Below are positions 11,642-23,600 of a stretch of 64,000 bases of DNA, piece by piece. Under the pieces are notes generated by a model, which saw only the letters and a list, made by a program, of their open reading frames with translations, did not search any database and had not been told where the DNA came from. Origin of the DNA: Phoronis australis (Eukaryota; Phoronida; Phoronidae). How positions within the stretch are numbered: position 1 is the stretch's first letter; every line of letters starts with the position of its first letter. Made by a program: the position numbers and the translations under genes. The stretch spans positions 1 through 64,000 of the forward strand of contig NMRA01000232.1 in the NCBI GenBank assembly GCA_002633005.1. Reading direction: 5' to 3'.

Positions 11642-11754
11642 AAAAAGACGAGTGTCGGTACGGAGTAGTGGTTCTCCACATTGCTGTAGAGAATCCAACT
11701 GCTTTTGTCTCAGTGGAAGAGTTTCTTGGTTTGCCCACTACACCACGGCTCGCC
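11642..11754 (-). ncRNA. Pol III ncRNA-like gene, copy 9
   Basis: Last complete copy before the gap: +1 at 11754, TTTTT at 11642-11646, TATA-like box at 11778-11783 (one base closer to +1 than in the others). The transcript body is standard. The upstream block diverges beyond about -40 ('cttcatcacctgttgtgcaatg'), and similarity to the array ends near 11870. Confidence 0.65.
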
Positions 11755-11870
11755 TAGCTATGCTATGAAGGAAAGTTGTATATGAAGCTTCATCACCTGT
11801 TGTGCAATGTTTCACAGGAAGTGGTGCAACATACTTACATACTTCGATAGTTTAAAAATTCCGACATCTA

Positions 11871-12406
11871 TTGGTGAACTATGCGACCCACTTGAAAGCA
11901 ATAAAAGACTAACGAGATCTGATATCGATTTCTTTACTGAGCGCGTACTATCAGTCTAAATCATAAAATTTCCGTACTGAATTTCTGCAAGTTAGCCTCT
12001 GAGCTGCCGGTACCCTTGAAGATATCTGGCATATCGCAGTTCAAAGGAGTGTGCCTTGGGACGTTGAGGGAGGCAGGATTTTGGAAATTCTATTTAAACT
12101 GAAGGCTATTAATACACGCACCACCTAATTGATGTTAGACATTTGTTTGAACACCAGTAACTGTCAACACCAGTGGAATATTTTCTAATTAGATTTTAAC
12201 CCTTGCAATCACTCTTTTGGTTGAACGCACCTTTCAATCTGCCTCGTGAATAAAAATCTCAACCTCTTTTATTTTTTAATTCACTATGAATTTTAATTAA
12301 TTGGTGCCATTTAGTACAACGTAAGCCTAAAATAAACTATCTATAATTTAGCCGAGATATTTCGTTCGTCGTTCAAATACAAACTCATGCATAGGCGTAT
12401 GGGGGG
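11871..12406. other. Intergenic, nothing recognised
   Basis: AT-rich sequence between the end of array homology and the assembly gap. I see no coding signal or clear repeat. It ends in a short G run immediately before the N stretch. Confidence 0.5.
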
Positions 12407-13192
12407 NNNNNNNNNNNNNNNNNNNNNNNNNNNNNNNNNNNNNNNNNNNNNNNNNNNNNNNNNNNNNNNNNNNNNNNNNNNNNNNNNNNNNNNNNNNNNN
12501 NNNNNNNNNNNNNNNNNNNNNNNNNNNNNNNNNNNNNNNNNNNNNNNNNNNNNNNNNNNNNNNNNNNNNNNNNNNNNNNNNNNNNNNNNNNNNNNNNNNN
12601 NNNNNNNNNNNNNNNNNNNNNNNNNNNNNNNNNNNNNNNNNNNNNNNNNNNNNNNNNNNNNNNNNNNNNNNNNNNNNNNNNNNNNNNNNNNNNNNNNNNN
12701 NNNNNNNNNNNNNNNNNNNNNNNNNNNNNNNNNNNNNNNNNNNNNNNNNNNNNNNNNNNNNNNNNNNNNNNNNNNNNNNNNNNNNNNNNNNNNNNNNNNN
12801 NNNNNNNNNNNNNNNNNNNNNNNNNNNNNNNNNNNNNNNNNNNNNNNNNNNNNNNNNNNNNNNNNNNNNNNNNNNNNNNNNNNNNNNNNNNNNNNNNNNN
12901 NNNNNNNNNNNNNNNNNNNNNNNNNNNNNNNNNNNNNNNNNNNNNNNNNNNNNNNNNNNNNNNNNNNNNNNNNNNNNNNNNNNNNNNNNNNNNNNNNNNN
13001 NNNNNNNNNNNNNNNNNNNNNNNNNNNNNNNNNNNNNNNNNNNNNNNNNNNNNNNNNNNNNNNNNNNNNNNNNNNNNNNNNNNNNNNNNNNNNNNNNNNN
13101 NNNNNNNNNNNNNNNNNNNNNNNNNNNNNNNNNNNNNNNNNNNNNNNNNNNNNNNNNNNNNNNNNNNNNNNNNNNNNNNNNNNNNNNNNNNN
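12407..13192. other. Assembly gap (786 N)
   Basis: A continuous run of N. Open frames crossing it are artefacts. The gap lies between array copy 9 and a divergent copy 10, so it may hide further units or a collapsed repeat; its true length is unknown. Confidence 0.99.
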
Positions 13193-13296
13193 CAAGTTCC
13201 TGCATTTCTACAGGGAACTTCGTTCTGCTTTAGGCTCAGACGAAGATTAGTAGCGTTTCATGAGTAAACTACTATACCACTACGCCACGGCTCACC
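13193..13296 (-). ncRNA. Divergent tenth copy of the ncRNA-like gene, 3' end lost in the gap
   Basis: The minus strand starts GGTGAGCC at 13296 and carries TGGCGTAGTGG, a perfect A-box match, at the same +10 position. The middle is strongly diverged from copies 1-9. Just before the gap it again forms a hairpin: AAGTTCC-c-TGTA, loop GAAA, TGCAGGAACTT. Its stem bases differ from the array copies but still pair, and the loop is again GNRA. The 3' arm of the terminal helix and any terminator fall in the N run. No clear TATA box was found upstream. It may be an older paralogue or a pseudogene. Confidence 0.5.
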
Positions 13297-13548
13297 TCAG
13301 CTAATGATTAATACCTGATTTGATTACAAAGAACAATACAATACGTTTGCCGGACATGGTGCAATGTCAGGCTACCCGAACAACACGGCTCATTCACTCA
13401 TAATGACCACTCACTGAACAACGCATAGCTCATGGAGCTCAGCTGCAAATTAACACAAAAAAGCAGACGTCGTCTCATTCGTTACCGTTTACATACTGAA
13501 AAGTCGAGCCCCCATGTTAAAGTCTGGGTGCGCGCTTGCGGTCGATCC

Positions 13549-13882
13549 TATAAGAGTACCGGCGTGGTACGATCGAGACGTCGCATTTTCAGGTTAGTCA
13601 CAGTCGACCGTCATGACCATGTCATTGGGCAACGGCAAAGGCAAGCGGCGTCCGAGTCGGCTGGTGACGGCTATGAGCCGACCGGCCGGGTTTCCGGCCC
13701 CGCGCCCGGCTCCGCCAACACGGACACGACTACGGCCCCCCGCCGGGCGGCCCGCACGGTCCGCCACCGCCATGACTACGGCTCAGTGCAGAACTGAGAT
13801 GTCTCTGCATGTTGGACCCGGGGTCATGTGTCCAAGTCATACCTTATTTAATGTTCTGCCTGGCGTGTATGATCGGGACTGA
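13549..13882 (+). other. GC-rich patch with TATA-like box and orphan 89-codon ORF
   Basis: The composition jumps to roughly 65-70% GC between about 13550 and 13800 in otherwise AT-rich surroundings. A TATAAGAG motif (13549) precedes an ATG at 13613 in favourable context (gaccATGtc). The ORF to 13882 is basic and proline-rich near its start (MSLGNGKGKRRPSRL...). An overlapping frame is also open (13432-13797), as often happens by chance in GC-rich DNA. I recognise no domain. It could be a promoter or CpG-island remnant, an orphan short gene, or inserted sequence next to a poorly assembled gap. Confidence 0.3.
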
Positions 13883-14577
13883 GTTTGGTGCCCCAGCACC
13901 GGCAACTCAGTCACACTGCCGGAGCCCGCTCAGCGAGACATGCTCATCAAATGTGTGAGTGAGCTGTGCTGTTCTGGTAGCCTGGCTGCAATACCGTGCT
14001 GGTCCCGACTCAGTAGGATAGCGTTTAGTGTGGACGAAAAATTGCAAAAAACTCAAGATCATATAAGTCTTCTCGAGAGGCTGTCATGCGTTATAATGAA
14101 AGCATGTGATCTTACTAACTTTGCAATGAGTGTTTTCTGACGCGGCAAAGGCTGCCCCCAAAACGATAGGTTTCTAGAGTGAATCAGCATACTTTTTGCA
14201 AATGAATGCTCCTCGTTGCCCTGAGCACTGCGCATGGGTATCTGCTACTTCCGTTGGCTATGGAGTCGTAAATTTGTAGCGGGTGACGGTTCTTTTAACA
14301 GGTTTCCGACCTGCCTTGGTCACGAATAAGTAAATACATCTATATAAGGACGTCAGAACGCATCAAAAGGACGTTTGTTAGGTTTTTGGAGCATTTGAGG
14401 GCTATTATTATTCACACTTTGCCAGTTGTCAAGGTCAACATCGGAGTTGTTCCTGGGACGTTTTATCACCGTGAGCAAGTCAGAAGTTTGCGATGGTTGC
14501 ACAGTTGGAAAACCAAGACCGAATTTGAGTTTAGCTTTTTATTGGAGCCCCAACGATAAACATTTAGTGCCTCGAAC
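13883..14577. promoter_or_regulatory. Presumed upstream/5' UTR region of the EF-hand gene
   Basis: This stretch lies between the GC-rich patch and the first coding exon at 14595. No TATA box or initiator can be assigned with confidence, and no coding exon with matching splice phase was found. The promoter call rests on position only. Confidence 0.3.
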
Positions 14578-14607
14578 ATGACAACTCCAACGCAATGTTG
14601 TCTCTGA
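14578..14607 (+). promoter_or_regulatory. Upstream ORF overlapping the EF-hand gene start
   Basis: An ATG at 14578 opens a nine-codon frame that stops with TGA at 14605-14607. This is past the proposed start at 14595, and the two frames differ. If the transcript includes it, this uORF could reduce initiation at 14595 and favour the in-frame ATG at 14610. Confidence 0.35.
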
Positions 14608-17600
14608 AGATGTCTTTAAATGGGTCACCACAATCGTTCTTCCCTTCTATTGCCCCTTCTAAGGGTAGTCCAGAGCGATCAACATCGCAAAAGCGTGAAA
14701 CTGGTGTTTCGGGATCTGATGGTGCAAGTGCCGTAAGTGCTTTCTCTCCCACCAAAGATGGCCGGGCAACGGAGAAAAGTCTTCCAAAATTAGTAAATGA
14801 CCGTGCTGAAACATCTACTAGTCCCGAGGAGCGCAGCCCGAGACTCAAAGTCACCACGGTAAATTTAGAGTGTGTTTTACTGAGAAATTGGTGTATTTTG
14901 TCTGGGTGTTAAAATGAAATATTATTCAAGCTATCCTAACCATCAGGTATACCCAATTTCAAATGTCTGAAGAGTCATTTCTGCTCACTAGCTGAAGCAG
15001 AGAATCTTACTGTTGTGTAAGCTTGAGGGAGCTTTATTTAGACTTACTTCCTTCCCCACAACTTGTTAGGGCACCAGCTTAAATCTTTCATGTTGCCCAA
15101 ACTGTATATGAGATTGTATATAGCCTTGGTAGAGCTTTATACTTGTATTAAGATATACCGAGAACTCTTATATAGATCTATCCATTTTGGTAAACAGTGA
15201 GCGACATAAGGTCTAATACATGGCAAAGTTGATGCTATTAAAAACTATACCCTTCTTTGAGTATTTTAGATTTATACCTATGCTAAAAGTTGTTATTGTT
15301 CCTAGGCTAAAACAAAATTCTACATTTGTTTCTGTTCAAGTGGGATTTTTCAATTATCACTATGAAACTAGTTAGCACCTTCAGGAAATGGATTCGACTA
15401 CAAACTGATATTTTTAAAAAAGGCATATTAGCAAGATTAAATTTTTGAAGCATGTGATGTAATTAAAATGGCCCATAAACTGTAAGGGTTTGTTGAAGGT
15501 GTGAAAAATGTGGCAGGTCCGAGCCTGGGAATGAATGGTGTATTTAGTTAACTGTATGAAATTGATCCCCACACTATGACAACTGGCTGTATCAATATTT
15601 AATCACAGTTTATTGGTAAAGCCGTATCTAGCAGTTGCTAATGTGTTAATTGGTTAGCAAAGACTGCACTTTGTCTTTGTACAAAAGACTATCCATTTAT
15701 CACATTCAAGGCTCATTAGTGCTGATATATCCAAACTGGAATTAGAATTGGATTTAGTGATTAATCGATGTGGGTGTCATGTTGTTTTGGATTCTTAATA
15801 GAGAAGAATAGAAGAAAAAGAACTCTTTGCTTCGTTTTTATTACTTTGAAAATATTAAATAATAAATGAACTCTTGTGAAATTTTGTGTGTTTGAAATTT
15901 TCTATTATATGGTTGTATACAATTTTTATTATATTTTCAAAGTTGTTATTCTTTTGTTTAATAATGAAAACTGCTTTGAAATTTTGTAGTTTGATCTGCT
16001 GTGGACTAGACTGCAAAATTTTTCCACCATACCTAATAATTGTGTCTGCAGGAAAAGAAAGCCAGAAATTAATATTACATTAAATAGTAATGATTGTGAA
16101 ACTGTCCACATGTGGAGGTGTAATGTATTCAGTATTGAATATCTCTATTTCAGGTTCAACAAATCAGCAAGTCCAGTGATGATCAGATGGACCATGAGTT
16201 CTATCCGGAACCGTTGCCATATCAACCTCAATTATTCAAGTGAGTCTGCTTTCTAAACTCAGTTACCATGTAATAGTAAGCTTTCTTAAGGAAATTAAGA
16301 ATAAGTTTTTGTTGTTTGCTTTGTTGTTAATTGTAATTTATTTACTCATTCAAGTGCTTAAAAATTCTAAGGGGTCCAACACTGGACTGAAATGGGTTGC
16401 TTTAAAGGTAGATACAGGCTGTTCAGAGGCTCTTGGTATCTCCTCAGTCCTTTCTTAGTATCCAGGCCTGAACTGTGTAACTTCAAGATGAAAAATAAGA
16501 AAAAGTGTTTACAGTACATTTCAAGCTCCAGTCATTTTTGAGAATGAGCTCAAATGTCATTCTGGATGGCTTTCATTGTAAGACTTGTTCATTGAAAGGG
16601 GAGTAATAGTTTGACTAAAGTGGAACCTCTTTGTTGTCACTTACTGTGCCAACATTAATGCACATACAGGCTTTGTGTCACCTCTTTATAGGACTGTTGT
16701 TTGCGTAAGATTTCACATACCAGATGTCATTTTCTGCTCGTGATAGTGAACAATTACCTTACTTTTGTCAAGTTTCCTTCTAGACAATAGCTTGAGGTGT
16801 GAACACACGAAAACAGGTTCACGTGGTAATACTTGGAAATAGTCGCGGAATAGTGAACGGTGATATACTGTTCTGTGACTGGAATGATTTCACCACATCT
16901 TCTGGGAAACACGTTGCAGAATTCTTCATTTTCATGTTAGACCAAAATTCTGTGGATGCTAAACAGGAGTCTTGTGCACCATGCCATCAAACACTGTTAT
17001 GTCACATGGCTAGCTTTTATACAGTGTTTGGTTGTTCCTTGAGCATCAGCTCTTGTTCCCATTTTGAATATTTGGGAATGCATTAGACTTGATATGCTCT
17101 CAAAAGTGTAGTGCTTGGAATTAACCTGTAATTACCTGTCACAGACAAAGTTATTGATGATGTATTGCATCTACCATCTCCACAATCTTCCATGATCCTG
17201 GCAACTGGGCACAATATACCAAGAGTGATTTTGCCTGTGGCTGTGAGGTGTTTAGTGTTGGTCTCTCTATTGACACATCTGTATTGGTTTGTTGCAGATA
17301 TTCCAAAGGTGTCCAAGAGTGATTTTTATCTTATTTATTCAAGGTGCAAATAACCCGTCATTAATGCTCGGTCTGTCGAAATCACTTTTGATTTTGACTA
17401 TTTATCATTGTAAAATTTAAGTCTCATCTTTTTCCTTGCTTAGACAGGAAATGATTTCTAGGCTTGAGAAGAACTGATAGTTCATTAATGATCTCCCCTG
17501 TGTTTTAGTGAACCAATTTCAATTCAGGATGAGGTATTGCAAAGCGATGATGATGCTTGTAGAAAACAAATGCACATTTGAAGAAAGTTGATGTTGATCT

Positions 17601-20600
17601 CAGCAGACAGTTTACTGCAGCTTTAATAAATTTTATAAAGATATGAGATGTGGCCTTTCTTTTTGTCATAGTTTTGTTGTTCGGTATTGTAACCCCCAGG
17701 GCCTTGCAGTCACCAGAATTATACCTCGGTTTGCATTTGTGCTGATCCTGATTAGAGGGGTATATAGATTGTCCTGTTTAGTCATTCTTACTGTGGTGTA
17801 ATGGAGTGCTTGCATCCAACCAATGTCTGCCCATAATCAGACGACATTGTCAAGATTCGTCATCGTCTTATATCACAAAAGTATTTCCGACAGTCCCAAT
17901 CAATGTTCTTGTGTGTCACTACAACCATTCCTCTTCATCGATGCTATCAGTATTCTGGGCGTTCTGCAGCCCTGTACTGAGTTTTAATACCTAAATTGAC
18001 ACTGTTCACTGTTTTCAACTTTTCTTATACTGTCCTAGGTCCTCCACTGTGCTAAAGATGGTTTCAGTACCAAATCGACACCAGGCTATGTTTGGTGGAA
18101 AACTATTTACCAACAGGAAAAAGGGCATCATTGTGCATGCTGAACGTTATCAGGTGAGTATGGATGGTACTGACTGCTAATGGTATACTTGGGACCTAAA
18201 ACAATTGTGTAATGCTTCTGAACATTAAATACTACTGTAGTCTCTTTAAACTGTATTTTACATAATATATTAACACCATGTTTTTTTATCTTTCAGTGGA
18301 ACCAGAAACCCAATACAGAAGAGTAAGTTACTTGTGAATATTTTCAGCTGATGTTAATTTTAATTTTATAAAGATTAACACGTTGGAAAAGATTGATGGA
18401 ATGGCCAGATGTGTAAATGTAGACATTAATGATGTTTTACTAAAACTGCGTGACTGAAGACTTGGTTGCATTCGGTAATCATGTAAGAATCTGCCAGTAG
18501 GAACTGGGTGTATATTTGAGGTTTGCTCCACTACGGAGGTGTGTACTCAAAATCCTGGTTCAGCTAAAAAGTCATCGTATGTGGACAAGCTTGAATTGGT
18601 ATTTGAGTTTTCCCAGATCTGTAATGTAATAATGGCCATGCAGCTGGTTCAGACCCTTTGGACTTCCTTTAGGATCCCCTTCTGTGTTCACCGATCTCTT
18701 GTTTGCTTGTAGAGGGTCCTGCAGCAGCTAGTTCATTAGATAGCCATTGCATTTAGTTATAAGCTAGATTAGAAATCTTCGTCTCCATTTTTCGTCACCT
18801 ATGAATTTGCATTTTCAAGGTCATTTTCTTTCACTAGCTATTCATTCTGAATCATTCTCAGTCACCATTATTTCACTACACTATTATCTTATTTGCCTGA
18901 AAAATGAAGTCAGTTTGGTGCTTCCAGTATCATCGAGTGCATTTTCTGAGTTCCCGGTTTACTTCTTTGGTTTTGTGCTGGATTTGAGTTACGAGTGATA
19001 TATTGATGAGGTCTTTATCCTAGCAGTGTTCAAGCCATTGCAACAGACACTAAACTATTACCATGAGAAACTATATGTTAATGCCATCATTGGGTAACAT
19101 AAAACTTTGAAGAATTAATTGTTTCATGACGTCAGACGCAGAGATATGACAATGCACTTATTTTCCCATCTCGAGCCTTATGCCAGGTTATCACAATTTG
19201 TCTTCAATGTTTTCTAAGTAGGGATTGGATCAAACGCTCCAGAACACCCTTAGCTATGGTCTTGTTTCCATCTCATGCCTTTAATCACCTGGGCGGGGCT
19301 AGAAACTCTGTTTTAGAATTCTCCGAACTTTAGCACCCGTTTCTGTGTTAGTGTGTACATTATTGCTCAGCAACTTATGAATCTGTTTTAACTATTTGTC
19401 CTGCTAGATAAAGCCCTCTGAACTTGTATTATTCCGTGTGTCGGGTGTAGTTGGTTTGTACCTGTATTGTTTCTGTGTGACTGCTAGTTGCTTTCTGTTC
19501 CTGTAGTTTTGTTCTCGCCTTTTCTCTTCCTTTAGTTTGCTGCAACAGCAGAGCATGCTGGCTCCACTTGGTTTCACCGAGACCAAAACTGTTTCTAGAT
19601 TGTCCCAGCGTGACAGGTTGCTAGCTGAGCGCGCTTACATGGAGCGTATGAGGGGCATCAAACGAAAACGGGAAATCCTTCCCCACAGGGAACCCAAGGA
19701 TTTGCTTATGCAAAGTGCCAAAGCCGAGTTCTCAGAAAGGTTTGTTGACAATAAAGGTTGCTCAATGCTTAAAAGAAAGAATTTGTTAAAACTAAGAGTA
19801 CAGTTGTTCATGAGCTTGTAAGTGTAGTAATTAAAGCTACTACAGAGCCACCTTCTGTCAAGCTAAGTTTGATGTTGGCCACTCACCATTAAAAACTGGC
19901 CCCTTCTTGCTCCAGTTCTTATCCAGGCTCTGCATTTGTTCATTATTTGTGGAGGCTGTGCTTGATGCAGACAATGATCCGCTGTGTCCAATCAACTTGT
20001 ATAGCCTGAGCTCATGCAATAGCAAACTGCCTGTTCTTCCTTAGCCCAGAAACCAGTTGTAGTAAGGAACAATTTGAGACCCAGTTTTGTAGCAGGTGGG
20101 GTATGTACCCGTATATCAAAACATTTTTAACAGGAGTTGGGTTTGCTATGAGCAGCTTTAAAATGTTTACTGAAAATTTCAGACTTACAGGATTTCTTGT
20201 AAGTCGTGAACAGTGTTATTTTGCAAGCTCCTGGTAAAGCAAATGAACGCTTGACATTTTGACACGAAAGTTTAGTTATTGCCATTGGCTCGTACTCGAT
20301 TTGAGCAACAGGTGAGGCTCAGCAATGTCATGTGAATGTTCAGAATACAGCTACTTTGCAGCTATCTGTAGGGAAATGTGATATTGAGATATCAGTAGCT
20401 TGCTAATAATGTTGTATTTTGTCGTCACTGTTCACAGTAGTATAACTATTAGTACATTATCAGGATTGTTAAATTATACAAGCATTTGTTTTTTAACTCT
20501 TGTTCCTACTGACCAGGTTTGATGTGACTGGCGAGCTTCAGAGACTCAAGAGTATTGTGCTACCAGTGAATGCCCGAGAACTTTACCACGGCAAGGGCAT

Positions 20601-23600
20601 ACAGCTACCGTCGTAAGTTGGACAATAGTTTTAAACCAAGTCTAAACTAAACTTTCTGTTTTAATAAAGTTAGAATTAGTTTATATAATGTCCTATTTTA
20701 ACCTGCTTAGGCCATGTTTATGCAATGATCGAGCTTTCTTCTGACAAGAGCCCCCTGTGGCTGTTTTCTTAACCACTGGTTTCAAAAGCAAATATGTTGC
20801 CTCATTGCATGATGCTATTTCATTTAATAACTTTGAGAAGGAGTTATATGCAAAATTGAATTAGTTATTAAAGGTTTTTATTATACAGATTTTCAAAAAA
20901 ATCCAGTGATCTTGTTGCTAGGTGGTATAAAGTAAGTTTAGTTACTCTTAACGAGCTACATTCGATACCGTAAATACTGTATTAGTCATGTACAAGTTCA
21001 AAACTGGTGTTTTCATTATGGGAATTGAGGATGAACCAGAATACTCACTCCTACTGGAGTCTGTTTTGTGAAAAGTGACTGAAGATTTAAGCTTAGAAAT
21101 TCATGAAAATAATTAAATCTCATTTGAGTAAAAGTATTTGAGGATAATTATACACACAATTACTGGTTACTGATGTGATTACTATACTTTTTTCTAGACT
21201 GTCATGCACGCAATGGCTAAGCCTTTTTTCAGCAATATTCAGGGCTTGGAATTTTCCGCGGAAACGCGGATTTCCGCTTTTTTGAAATGTGCTTTCCGCT
21301 TTTTTATAATATTTCCGCGTAAAAAAATCGGATTTGATATGAAATTTCCGCGGCAAATTCCTTTCTTACCGCGGCGTTGCAGACGACGTTCACCTCGGAA
21401 AGCGGAAGTCTTTATGTTTCGGAGGAACGTAAATTGTCAACATTGCCGGGGCATCTGGGTAAAGCGTGGTGTGATTTTCAATGACGACTCGTGTTATTGT
21501 TAAGCGCGGCGACAAATACTACCGCTCTGCAGCCAAATTTGTGTGGGTTGGGAGTGGACGGGTGAGCGAAAAGGACGCAGACGCATGCTACTGATGGTGG
21601 TAACGTTTTTTTTTTTTTTATTTTAGTCCTCCCGATTTTTGTCGTGGAAAGGTTCACATTGACCCATTTCAAAGGCTGGTTATCGGGCATGATTTGGGCC
21701 GTAAAAGTTTCCGCGTTTTTTGTCATTGGTCATTCCAAGCCCTGAATATTGTAAAATAGGAGCATTTGTTCAAATTTATGTCTTAAGTCTAAAGACAGTT
21801 TTCATGAAACTGACTCTTGTTGTTTGAGTAGTATTTAGTATGTAATTGTTTTAAAAACGTGCATGCTGATGTCTTAACATAGCACCAGTTGATGCTGTCA
21901 AATGTTCTTTGACAGAAATCACTCAAGTCTGAAGCCCCGCCCTCGACCTCCACCTTATCCCAGTCAAACAGGTAAGACTGCGTCACACAGTGTGCCATTG
22001 TTAGTGGTCTGATAAACTGCAATGTAGTGCTTGGATCAGTAGTGTTTTTAAGCCGTGGCGTCAGGCATAGAATGTTTTGCTGTTTATGCTTTAGTTAGAT
22101 TGTCTAACGTACTGATATGGTTGAGACCTGTGTATAGTCATTGCAGTGTTGTACCAGGGAGTTATGAATTAAGGTGAAATCTTGATGGATTTATTTGTAT
22201 GGTGTGGCAGCTGTTGATGTCATAATTGGTGACATACATTGGCCAAGGAAACAAAGACGGAAAGGATGGGCAGCATTTGCTGCTCTAAGTCAACTCTCAA
22301 CATGGATGTTCAGTTGCCTTTGACTAGTGGTCTTTTTTTGCTTTTACTTTCACATAGTTACATTGTCAACTGCCTCACAAAAAATTGGTGAGATCCTTTG
22401 TTGGACTAACGTGATCTATCATGATCTTGCTAAAGTCGATAGAATCTGGCCAATTAACTTGCTAGAATTTAGACAATTAATCCATTATAATCTCGCAAAA
22501 CCTGCTGGAAGCTAGCCTTGATGTTTAGTGAACACATCTTGGATGTTGTGGTCAGCACTTGTCTGTAATCTGTAAACATGAGGGTCAACTCCTGGCTCCA
22601 ATATCTACTCGACTCAGGTGGAAAATAGTACTTGCTTACTGAAGGGGAGTTAGGGATTGATCTGTAACACCAGGCACTCTCATCATGGTATGAAAAGCCT
22701 TGACCTACGGTGCAGGAATAGTTTAGACATCTTTTAGACATCTTTCTCCAATGATTCAACGTGCCAGTATAACTGACCAATCATTTCAATAGTGACCATT
22801 TTCTTAGAATACACTAGCCATTCACTAAATGTAATCTTGCCTCATTTCACTAAGTTCTAAAGAAACTCGCCTTAGGGAAAGGAACCTGGAACAACACTCA
22901 CACCTGTGACATTCAGGCCTGGGCAAAGTTAACTCCACATCTCAGACATGAGTAACACCTCAGGATAGTGCTCTACTCCTTGGCAATGAATACGAGCTTA
23001 CGATAATGCCAGAGAATGATATGAATGACTTTCACACCTGTATGGCTGTCAATCTCATATGGAACACAGACAGTTGAGATAGAGAAAGCAGGTGAACAGA
23101 GCCACAAATGAAAAGCGCTGCAAAACGACCAGCATTTTTGTTGTCAGTAGTAGTGTTAACACCACTGATGTGAAACATTTAGTGAAACTGTAGAAAAGTG
23201 TATGTTGTAGCCACTTAACCAGGAACAGGACATTTGTGATGTCTACTCTAATCTTGTTTTGTGGTCTGTCTCTCTTTAATGGCCTTCTCTAAGAGTATCG
23301 ACTTATGACAAATTTATCCATGACGTTTTGTTGAAAATTGGCAACGCAATTTGTATATGCCACAGCAATATCAGTAATGGTACTCATTTATTTGTGTATA
23401 AGACCTGTGATCAACAGTGGGACATCTGTGTGAGCTGATGATATCTAGCATACTTCCAACGGCTTTGTAAATGGGATGGAAGTTATAAATGTGGTCGTCT
23501 GAAAGCACCATCTACTGTTGAATTGTGTAATCGTTCACTTGCAGTGGCGAGTTCGGCTCCAGCCGGTCTAGACAAAGGAACTCCTCATAAACCACCAAAA

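Larger units (their letters stand above)
5015..11870. repeat. Tandem array of nine 0.7-0.95 kb units, each containing a conserved ncRNA-like core
   Basis: The block starting 'gagtagtggttctcc' recurs near 5023, 5733, 6649, 7379, 8324, 9265, 10227, 10957 and 11662. The spacings fall in two classes: about 704-730 bp (steps 1-2, 3-4, 7-8, 8-9) and 914-965 bp (2-3, 4-5, 5-6, 6-7). Long spacers carry an extra block of roughly 200 bp; the rest of the spacer is recognisably homologous. About 220 bp per unit, covering the predicted RNA gene and its upstream region, is much better conserved than the spacers. That is the pattern of a tandem gene cluster rather than a plain satellite. ORFs in the array are short and differ between units, so they are not credible proteins. 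Confidence 0.9.

Noticed and set aside
5015-11754. Reading the array core as a hammerhead ribozyme because of CTGAGACGAAAG
   Set aside because: The CUGAUGA core and the three-helix junction with a cleavage triplet are missing; CGAAA here lies in a simple hairpin loop.
5015-11754. Reading the array core as a tRNA-derived SINE
   Set aside because: There is no poly(A) or simple-repeat tail or target-site duplication, upstream promoter-like sequence is conserved, and units are arranged head to tail. Not fully excluded.
12341-13250. Open frames of about 285 codons across the N run
   Set aside because: They exist only because N contains no stop codon.
13613-13760. Possible histone H2A-like start in the GC-rich ORF (MSxGxGKGK..., SR..AG..FP)
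   Set aside because: The match is short and gapped, the histone fold region is absent and no downstream sequence agrees.
17509-17533. A 25-nt candidate exon in the EF-hand gene (reads EPISIQDE after the preceding exon)
   Set aside because: Including it breaks the frame of exon 3 (18039-18153), while skipping it gives a fully open reading frame.
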